DNA from: CAZSCF01 sp964547585
GTDB taxonomy: Bacteria; Patescibacteriota; Minisyncoccia; Moranbacterales; UBA2206
Assembly: GCA_964547585.1 (NCBI GenBank)
Contig: CAZJOI010000013.1
Span: forward strand, 1 to 20,010
Reading direction: 5' to 3'
Length of the DNA: 20,010 nucleotides
Below are positions 14,125 through 20,010 of the stretch, one piece after another. Below the pieces are notes generated by a model, which was given only the letters and a program-made list of their open reading frames with translations, did not search any database and was not told the DNA's origin. A program made the position numbers and the translations under genes. Each line of letters begins with the position of its first letter. Positions within the stretch are counted from its first letter, which is position 1.

Positions 14125-15768
14125 TTGGATCTCAAGGAAAAGATCATTTTTTATTTTCTTCTTATTATTCTTACAGCTTCTCTTCTAACTTGGGGCATTA
14201 CTACTTATTATTCAAAAACTAAGGCCATCCCTGCATACGGCGGAGAATATATTGAAGGCATCGTTGGACAACCTCAACACATCAATCCCGTTCTTTCTCT
14301 TTCTAATAATACTGACGATGACATGTCCCAGCTAATCTACAGCAGTCTGATGAAATATGACGAGAATGGAAATTTGATTAACGATGTAGCTGATAGTTAT
14401 GAAATTTCAGACGACAACACTTTGTACACTTTTCATTTGAAAAATAATGTTCTGTGGCACGATGGACAAAATCTTACTGCCCAAGACATCTTTTTTACCG
14501 TAAATTTAATAACTGACCCTTCTTACAAAAGCCCTCTGCGATACAACTGGCAAAGTGTGGAAACTAATGTGACAGATGACAATACCATAACTTTCAAAAT
14601 CAAAAGTCCACACGCCGGATTTCTGAATAATCTTACTTTTGGCATTTTGCCCAAGCACATTTGGGATACGGTTGAAGCCGAAAAATTTCCCCTCACCAGT
14701 CTTAATCTGGAACCAATTGGATCTGGACCATACAAATATAGCTCTATACAAAAAGATTCTAAGGGAAATATTATTTCATATAAAATGGCAGTTAATTCTG
14801 CCTATTACGGAGGTAAGCCCTACATTTCCAAAATAACTTTCAATTTTTATTCCGATGATGATTCGGCTGTTGTGGCCTATAATAAAAAAGAGATTATGGG
14901 GATCAGTAGCCTGCCTACTGATAAAATTTCTACCATCAAAAATGCCCGCAGCACCACACTTCACAAAGCAAACTTACCCAGATATTTTTCTGTTTTTTTC
15001 AATCAGACCAAGAGCGTTCCTTTGGGAAGTTCTGAAGTGAGAGAAGCTCTCTCTTTGGCCACCAACAAGCAAGAAATCATAGATAAAGTTTTATCCGGTA
15101 ATGGTTATCCTATTTATGCCCCCATTACTAAAGGGATGCTGGGATATTCAGACGACATTGGTAAAAAAGATTTTGACCCGGAAAAAGCCAATAAAATTTT
15201 GGATGATGCTGATTGGAAACGTGGAGATGATGGCGTTCGCTCAAAAAACAAAACTGTCTTGGAAATAAATCTTACTACTGCCAATTGGTTGGAGCTTTCA
15301 GGAACCGCTGAAATGATCAAATTACAATGGGAAAAAGTTGGTGCCAAAGTCAATGTCAGTGTCCTGTCTATTTCTGATGTCCAACAAAACTACATCCGCA
15401 CTCGAGAATATGATGCGTTGCTTTTTGGACAATTTTTGGGAGGAGATTCAGATCCCTACTTCTTCTGGCATTCGTCTCAAACCAAGGATCCTGGGCTTAA
15501 TCTTTCCTTGTTCGGCAAAGACGATACAGATAAATTGATCGAGCAAGGCAGAATTGAATTCGATGTAGAAAAGAGAGCCTCCATTTATCGCGAATTTCAG
15601 GAAAAATTGGCTGAAAAAGTTCCAGCTATCTTCCTCTATAGCCCCTGCTACATTTACCCAGTTCGCAGTTCTGTTAAGGGAATTGATAATCAAAACTTAG
15701 TTTCACCTTCTAATCGTTTTTCTTTAGCCAACACTTGGTTCATTAAAACCAAGCGAATTGGAAAATAA
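14125..15768 (+). CDS. ABC transporter substrate-binding protein, family 5 (peptide/opine type)
   Basis: A 547-residue extracytoplasmic solute-binding protein anchored by one N-terminal membrane helix (about 7-24) rather than a lipobox. It has the family-5 features: GGEYIEGIVGQPQHINPVLS, the LIYSSLMKYDENG segment, DSYEISDDNTLYTFHLK, VLWHDGQNLTAQDIFFTV and EPIGSGPYKY. The C-terminal half carries VREALSLATNKQEII. No permease or ATPase gene is adjacent. The start is uncertain: TTG 14,125 is the first standard start codon in frame, but the frame is open back to the secG stop and contains a Trp/Pro/Lys pattern (EKWPVLNKWPKIHNI) that looks like protein, so the true start may be an unusual codon further upstream. 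Stop TAA. Confidence 0.9.
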   Translation: MDLKEKIIFYFLLIILTASLLTWGITTYYSKTKAIPAYGGEYIEGIVGQPQHINPVLSLSNNTDDDMSQLIYSSLMKYDENGNLINDVADSYEISDDNTLYTFHLKNNVLWHDGQNLTAQDIFFTVNLITDPSYKSPLRYNWQSVETNVTDDNTITFKIKSPHAGFLNNLTFGILPKHIWDTVEAEKFPLTSLNLEPIGSGPYKYSSIQKDSKGNIISYKMAVNSAYYGGKPYISKITFNFYSDDDSAVVAYNKKEIMGISSLPTDKISTIKNARSTTLHKANLPRYFSVFFNQTKSVPLGSSEVREALSLATNKQEIIDKVLSGNGYPIYAPITKGMLGYSDDIGKKDFDPEKANKILDDADWKRGDDGVRSKNKTVLEINLTTANWLELSGTAEMIKLQWEKVGAKVNVSVLSISDVQQNYIRTREYDALLFGQFLGGDSDPYFFWHSSQTKDPGLNLSLFGKDDTDKLIEQGRIEFDVEKRASIYREFQEKLAEKVPAIFLYSPCYIYPVRSSVKGIDNQNLVSPSNRFSLANTWFIKTKRIGK

Positions 15769-15804
15769 GAAGTTCTCTACAAATTACGAATTCTTTACGA
15801 ATAT

Positions 15805-15824
15805 ACCAATAAAAAATTGGTTTT
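15805..15824 (+). terminator. weak A/T-rich hairpin after the substrate-binding protein
   Basis: ACCAAT-AAAAA-ATTGGT followed by TTT, 37 nt beyond the stop codon. The stem is only 6 bp, so termination would be partial at best. Confidence 0.3.
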
Positions 15825-15885
15825 AGAATATATCCAATGATATTCGCATCTTAATATTTGACTAATCATTAAAAAATAAACAGTC

Positions 15886-16873
15886 ATGCCAAGCACAAAA
15901 CAAAACCCTATCGATAAAGAAAACTTACGCCAAGTTATTATTGATTTTCCTAAGCAATTTAAAGAAGGTTTTGAATTGGCTAAAAATATAAAAGTAAGAG
16001 GTGATTTTTCTTCTGTGATTGTATCTGGTATGGGAGGCTCAGCCCTGCCAACCGAAGTCATCAAGCTCTATCTTGATGAAAATGACTCTCAGAAAAAAGA
16101 TTTTAATCTTTTCGCCAACAGGACATATGCTTTGCCAAAAAATTCTGGCAAAAATTGTCTTCACATCGTTTCTTCATTTTCTGGAAATACCGAAGAGACT
16201 CTTTCTTCTCTCCAAGAAATTATCAAGAAGAAATTGCCAGTTATTGGAATTGCCTATGGCGGAAAATTGATCGAAATCTGCAAAAAAAATAATATCCCTT
16301 ACATTGAATTGCCCTTTGTTTCACAACCCCGTTATGCTACCGGCTATTTTTTCTCAACAACCCTCAAAATATNNNNNNNNNNTAATCCGAGAAGCAGAGA
16401 ATCTCAAAAAGGAAATATTGAAAAGTGAAAGCAAGGGAAAGAGCCTTGCGCAAAAACTTGTCGGCAAAACCCCCATTATTTATTCTTCCGACAAAATGCG
16501 TGCAGTGGCAATGATTTGGAAAATAAAAATAAACGAGAATGCCAAGACTCCGGCTTTCTATAATGTTTATCCGGAACTCAGTCACAATGAAATGGTAGGT
16601 TTTACTTTGCCTCAAGGCAAATTCCATATTCTGACACTCATGAATAAAAGCGACCACCCACAAATTCAGAAACGAATGAAAATAACCGCCAAGCTCTACA
16701 AGCAAAACGGTATTGATACGTCTCTAATCGAAATTGATAATTCAAGCGTTTTTAATTCAGTTTTTCAGTCTCTCGTTTTGGGCGATTGGATTTCCTATTA
16801 TTTAGCCTTGGCTTACAAACAAGATCCAACACCAGTTAGAATGGTTGAGGATTTGAAAAAAATGCTTGTTTAA
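15886..16873 (+). CDS. bifunctional phosphoglucose/phosphomannose isomerase, split by an assembly gap
   Basis: Interconverts glucose-6-P or mannose-6-P with fructose-6-P. The N-terminal SIS domain has VSGMGGSALPTEV (about 47) and SFSGNTEETL (about 96). The part after the gap has KTPIIYSSDKM and the catalytic-region PELSHNEMVGF. Ten Ns at 16,373-16,382 break the frame: the upstream part reads in one phase to TTLKI and the downstream part resumes one phase later at IREAENLKKE. Continuity needs a real gap whose length is a multiple of three, and family proteins have more residues here than three or four, so the Ns are probably a placeholder. This is a sequencing artefact, not a pseudogene. Stop TAA. 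Confidence 0.88.
16373..16382. other. assembly gap (10 N)
   Basis: Ten consecutive undetermined bases inside the isomerase gene. The reading phase on both sides shows that the true length is not 10. Confidence 0.99.
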
Positions 16874-16930
16874 AAATTTTCTTGTTTTAAAGAAACTTTA
16901 TAAATAATTAATTAACTAAATAATTTTTAA

Positions 16931-16946
16931 CTTAGCTATCGCTAAG
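16931..16946. promoter_or_regulatory. hairpin in the RNase J leader
   Basis: CTTAGC-TATC-GCTAAG, a perfect 6-bp stem, lies 14 nt before the rnj ATG, where a Shine-Dalgarno would be expected and none is seen. It may influence translation or processing of the rnj message. Confidence 0.4.
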
Positions 16947-16960
16947 CAACTTTTAATCTT

Positions 16961-18682
16961 ATGATAAAAAGAACAGAAAAATTGTCCCACATCGGGGGAC
17001 AGCGTTCTTATTCTCGAAACAATTTGAGAATAATTCCTCTTGGAGGCCTTGAGGAAATAGGACGCAATATGACCGTATTCGAATACGGAAACGACATCAT
17101 TATTGTCGACATGGGCCTTCAATTTCCCGATGAAGATATGCCAGGAATAGATTATATCATTCCTGACATTAGCTATCTCAAGGGAAAAGAACAAAACATT
17201 CGCGGCATAATTATTACGCATGGACATTACGACCACATCGGAGCCATTCCTCACATCATGGAAAGAATCGGTAACCCGCCGATCTATATGACTGAACTTA
17301 CTCGCGGCATCGTTTTGAAAAGGCAGGATGATTTCAAGGATAAACCTCCTTTGAATATTCATACTGTCAAAAAAATAGATCGTTTGAGATTGGGCGTATT
17401 TAACATTGAATTTTTTCATGTAAATCACACTATCCCAGATGCAGTCGGACTAGCTATTAACACACCGGCCGGAACTATCATCCACACCGGGGACTTCAAA
17501 TTTGATCATTCCCCAATTTCGGATGCACCCGCTGATATTGCCAAAATAGCCAGACTTGGAAGTGAAAATGTTTTGGCTTTGATGTCAGATTCAACTGATT
17601 CACAAACTCCCGGCTATTCTCTTTCTGAATCACGTATTGCCAAAACTTTGGATGAAATATTTGAACGAACTGATGGACGTCTCATCATTGCGACTTTTTC
17701 CGCGCTTATCAGCCGTATTCAATCCGTTGTTGCTGCCGCCGAAAAACATGGCCGAAAGCTGGCTGTGGATGGATATTCCATGCGTGCTAATGTTGAAATA
17801 GCCAGAGCTCTTGGGCATCTGCAAAGCAAGAAAGGTACCATAATCCCTATCAACAAGGTCAATGAGTACCCAGATAATAAAGTGGCGATCATCTGCACCG
17901 GAGCTCAAGGAGAGGCCAATGCGGTCCTTATGCGCATCATTAATGATGAACATCGCTTCGTAAAAGTTCACAAAAATGATACTTTTGTGCTTTCTTCTTC
18001 GGTTATTCCCGGCAACGAAAGAACCGTACAAGCCATTATGGACACCATTTACCGCAAAGACGCTAAAGTCATCAACTACAAAATGATGGACGTGCATGCT
18101 GGAGGACACGCCAGACAAGAAGATTTAAAAATGATGATCAATCTTATTCGTCCAAAATATTTGATTCCAATCCATGGAAATTATTTTATGCTCAAGCTTC
18201 ATGGCGAGCTAGGAGTTTCCGTTGGCATGGATCCAAAAAATATTTTAATTGGCGAAAATGGTCGTGTCATTGAATTTGATTATCGTGGTAATGGAAAGGT
18301 TATGAATGAAAAAGTTCCTACCAATCACATTATGGTTGATGGATTGGGCGTCGGTGACATCGGACAAGTTGTCCTGCGTGATCGCCAGCTCCTTTCCAAA
18401 GATGGTATGTTTGTCATCACAACTATTGTTGATTCCAAAACCAATCAGATTATCGGCAAACCACAGGTTACTTCCCGAGGTTTTATCTTCGTTAAGGAAA
18501 ATTTTGATTTGGTTAATGCCACCAAGAAAAAAGTAGAAGAAATCATTGCACAAAAAACCAAACCAAATGAACCGGCTAACTGGGATTATGTCAAAAACAA
18601 CATCCGCGAAACAGTCGGCTCATTCCTCTTCTCTAAGACTCAGAGAAGACCAATGGTATTACCGGTGATTATAGAGGTATAA
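16961..18682 (+). CDS. rnj: ribonuclease J
   Basis: A 573-residue metallo-beta-lactamase/beta-CASP RNase that degrades and matures mRNA and rRNA (endo- and 5'-to-3' exonuclease). The zinc motif is H87-G-H-Y-D-H92 (HGHYDHIGA; Tyr replaces the Glu common in RNase J), followed by HVNHTIPDAVG and IIHTGDFKFD. Later come the beta-CASP segments (DSTDSQTPGYS, VDGYSMRANVE) and VHAGGHARQEDL and IPIHGNYFML. The end RRPMVLPVIIEV is typical of the family. A duplicate of that end lies 41 nt downstream. The start is the ATG giving the short basic N-terminal extension MIKRTEKLSH. Stop TAA. Confidence 0.95.
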   Translation: MIKRTEKLSHIGGQRSYSRNNLRIIPLGGLEEIGRNMTVFEYGNDIIIVDMGLQFPDEDMPGIDYIIPDISYLKGKEQNIRGIIITHGHYDHIGAIPHIMERIGNPPIYMTELTRGIVLKRQDDFKDKPPLNIHTVKKIDRLRLGVFNIEFFHVNHTIPDAVGLAINTPAGTIIHTGDFKFDHSPISDAPADIAKIARLGSENVLALMSDSTDSQTPGYSLSESRIAKTLDEIFERTDGRLIIATFSALISRIQSVVAAAEKHGRKLAVDGYSMRANVEIARALGHLQSKKGTIIPINKVNEYPDNKVAIICTGAQGEANAVLMRIINDEHRFVKVHKNDTFVLSSSVIPGNERTVQAIMDTIYRKDAKVINYKMMDVHAGGHARQEDLKMMINLIRPKYLIPIHGNYFMLKLHGELGVSVGMDPKNILIGENGRVIEFDYRGNGKVMNEKVPTNHIMVDGLGVGDIGQVVLRDRQLLSKDGMFVITTIVDSKTNQIIGKPQVTSRGFIFVKENFDLVNATKKKVEEIIAQKTKPNEPANWDYVKNNIRETVGSFLFSKTQRRPMVLPVIIEV

Positions 18683-18689
18683 AAACCGA

Positions 18690-18723
18690 CCTGCCCCGTG
18701 GTCGTCCCTGATGACTTTATGGA
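18690..18723. repeat. CCTGCCCCGT-type element between rnj and its 3' remnant
   Basis: It begins CCTGCCCCGT, identical to the element at 7,999, and contains GTCGTC-CCT-GATGAC, a short imperfect hairpin. As at uvrA, the CCTGCCCCGT end faces the intact gene and the other end abuts the remnant. The rest is degenerate. Confidence 0.5.
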
Positions 18724-18753
18724 GTGGTACTTCCTGTAATAATAGAAGTGTAA
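18724..18753 (+). pseudogene. duplicated 3' end of an RNase J gene
   Basis: In frame it reads VVLPVIIEV and TAA, against MVLPVIIEV and TAA at 18,653-18,682. Within the eight shared codons every DNA difference is at the third position and synonymous. Upstream of it the frame closes after three codons (TGA 18,712-18,714), so only this tail survives. It looks like the end of a diverged rnj allele or paralogue. Confidence 0.75.
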
Positions 18754-18760
18754 CTCTTTT

Positions 18761-18797
18761 CCTCCCCTCCTTTTCAAGGAGGGGGCAGGAGGAGGTT
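18761..18797. repeat. CCCCTCCTT palindromic repeat, possible rnj terminator
   Basis: CCCCTCCTT-TTC-AAGGAGGGG is a perfect 9-bp stem with a purine-rich right flank (GGAGGAGG) and then TTTTAAAAAA. It is related to the copy inside uvrC at 4,152. It could end the rnj transcript. Confidence 0.65.
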
Positions 18798-18892
18798 TTA
18801 AAAAAACTTGGAATTTCTATCTCAGGTTTTTTTTATTTGCCGAAAGAGAAATTTTAGGATAAGATAAATTTAGTTAAAATAAAGCTAACGCT

Positions 18893-19915
18893 ATGAATAA
18901 ACGCATCTTTTCCGGCATACAGCCGAGTGGAAATCTGCATATTGGCAACTATCTAGGCGCCATCAAAAACTGGGTCAAACTTCAAGATGATCCTGCCCGC
19001 AATGCCTTCGGCATAGCCGATGCAGGCGGGTTTGAATCCATTTTTTGCATTGTCGATTTGCATGCTATTACGGTTCCCCAAAAACCAGAGGAGCTGAAAA
19101 AGAGAGTTTTGGAAGTCGCTAAGATTTATTTAGCTTCAGGAATAAACATAGAAAAATCCAGTATCTTTATTCAATCACATATTCATGAACACACTGAATT
19201 AACATGGATTTTGAATACCATCGCCAAAATGCCCGAACTAGACAAGATGACTCAGTTTAAAGATAAAACCCAAAAAGGCGGGCGCGAGAGTGCTGGAGTT
19301 GGATTGTATGCTTATCCAGTTCTGATGGCAGCTGACATCTTACTCTATGACACGGAAAAAGTTCCGGTCGGAGAAGATCAAGTTCAGCACGTGGAACTGA
19401 CCCGCACATTAGGCAAAAGATTTAACAGTAAATTTGGCGAAACATTTGTCATTCCAGAACCCTACATAACCAAAGAAGGGATGAGAATTATGGGACTCGA
19501 TGACCCAACCAAAAAAATGTCGAAATCAGCTTCTTCGGAATATAACTGGATTGCTTTGACCGATGAACCGGACGTGATTCGCAAAAAAATTAAAAAAGCC
19601 GTGACTGATTCTGGCAGTGAAATAAAATACCAAGATGAGAAACCAGCCCTCAAAAATTTGATTAACATTTACTCTGGATTTTCTGGCAAATCCCCCCAAG
19701 AAATTGAAGCGATGTATGTTGGCAAAGGCTATGGAGATTTCAAGAATGATCTGGCTGAAGTAGTAGTCGCAAGTTTGCAACCTATCCAAGAAAAAATGAA
19801 AGCCCTGTCCGATGAAGAAGTCTTGAAAATTTTGGAAGCTGGCGCCAACAAAATCCGTCCACTCGCCCAAAAGAAAATGAAGGAAGTGAAGGAAAAAATC
19901 GGATTTATATTATAA
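18893..19915 (+). CDS. trpS: tryptophanyl-tRNA synthetase with a 13-residue palindrome-encoded insert
   Basis: Charges tRNA-Trp. Class-I signatures are PSGNLHIGNYLGA (HIGN at 16-19) and K208-M-S-K-S212. Also seen are TQFKDK, YPVLMAADILLY, VPVGEDQVQH and the anticodon-side PEPYI. It has 340 residues against roughly 330 for the family. The excess is residues 34-46, PARNAFGIADAGG: E. coli TrpS goes from WVNMQDD directly to YHCIYCIVD, whereas here WVKLQDD and FESIFCIVD are separated by exactly these 13 residues, coded by a 39-bp palindromic element. No Shine-Dalgarno is seen. Stop TAA, followed by a strong terminator. Confidence 0.97.
   Translation: MNKRIFSGIQPSGNLHIGNYLGAIKNWVKLQDDPARNAFGIADAGGFESIFCIVDLHAITVPQKPEELKKRVLEVAKIYLASGINIEKSSIFIQSHIHEHTELTWILNTIAKMPELDKMTQFKDKTQKGGRESAGVGLYAYPVLMAADILLYDTEKVPVGEDQVQHVELTRTLGKRFNSKFGETFVIPEPYITKEGMRIMGLDDPTKKMSKSASSEYNWIALTDEPDVIRKKIKKAVTDSGSEIKYQDEKPALKNLINIYSGFSGKSPQEIEAMYVGKGYGDFKNDLAEVVVASLQPIQEKMKALSDEEVLKILEAGANKIRPLAQKKMKEVKEKIGFIL
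18992..19030. repeat. 39-bp palindromic element inserted in trpS
   Basis: It starts CCTGCCCGCAATGCC and ends GATGCAGGCGGG. Stems: CCTGC with GCAGG outside, ATGCC-TTC-GGCAT inside; on the other strand TCGGC-TAT-GCCGA is an alternative hairpin. It occupies exactly 13 codons. Relative to the uvrA copy the inner stem has one extra C and one extra G on opposite sides, so pairing is preserved. Confidence 0.9.
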
Positions 19916-19930
19916 AAAATTTAGCTACTT

Positions 19931-19960
19931 AAAAACAGACCCCTTATGGGTCTGTTTTTT
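19931..19960. terminator. bidirectional Rho-independent terminator after trpS
   Basis: AAAAACAGACCC and GGGTCTGTTTTTT form a strong stem with a 5-nt loop, A-rich on one side and T-rich on the other. It lies between trpS and the convergent gene fragment at the right edge. Confidence 0.9.
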
Positions 19961-19966
19961 ACCCCC

Positions 19967-20010
19967 CTACTTCTTCCCCGCCAAATTTGCCCACCCAAAG
20001 ATATCTTGGA
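19967..20010 (-). CDS. C-terminal end of an unidentified gene entering from the right
   Basis: On the minus strand a frame is open from the window edge and reads QDIFGWANLAGKK followed by TAG at 19,969-19,967. It stops just before the bidirectional terminator, as expected for a convergent gene. Only about 14 codons are visible and I do not recognise the protein. Confidence 0.45.
   Translation of the reverse strand, partial: QDIFGWANLAGKK

Noticed and set aside
15886..16873. Isomerase considered as a frameshifted pseudogene
   Set aside because: The phase change coincides exactly with the run of Ns, and both halves retain family motifs.

Overview
The window is A+T-rich and comes from a bacterium that I infer to be a member of the Patescibacteria (CPR), probably near the Parcubacteria/Moranbacteria. 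This rests on the mixture of compact housekeeping genes, the general lack of Shine-Dalgarno sequences, a four-helix-bundle (23S IVS-type) protein, and short palindromic repeats inside essential genes. The standard code fits: all long frames close with TAA or TAG. There is no rRNA, tRNA, CRISPR array or transposase.

Layout. A strand switch lies near 12,910-12,963. To its left nearly everything is on the minus strand: a four-helix-bundle protein, manC, uvrB, a thioredoxin-fold (GILT-like) lipoprotein, uvrA, uvrC, a second full-length uvrA, and the 5' part of a gene that runs off the left edge. This is a complete UvrABC nucleotide-excision-repair set with an extra damage-recognition ATPase. To its right everything is on the plus strand: a small repeat-built protein, a YvlD-type membrane protein, secG, a family-5 substrate-binding protein, a phosphoglucose/phosphomannose isomerase broken by a 10-N assembly gap, RNase J, and trpS. 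A convergent minus-strand gene just enters at the right edge. The isomerase (mannose-6-P) and ManC (GDP-mannose) could serve the same sugar-nucleotide pathway.

The most unusual content is repetitive DNA that has entered genes without destroying them. A 36-39 bp palindrome is inserted in frame in trpS (13 extra residues) and, in a different reading frame, in uvrA; its ends also bound both 102-nt units of the small gene at 12,963. UvrC carries four further repeat-derived inserts and UvrB one. Degenerate tandem repeats with a 7-bp period (often TTTGGNN-like) recur at seven or more places, inside and between genes.

A second theme is gene-end scars. A 13-codon copy of the uvrA start lies upstream of uvrA, and a 9-codon copy of the RNase J end lies downstream of rnj. 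Each is separated from the intact gene by a short element beginning CCTGCCCCGT, and each differs from the intact end almost only at synonymous positions. Two perfect 21-bp inverted repeats and a promoter-driven mini-ORF transcript between uvrC and the second uvrA are also unexplained.
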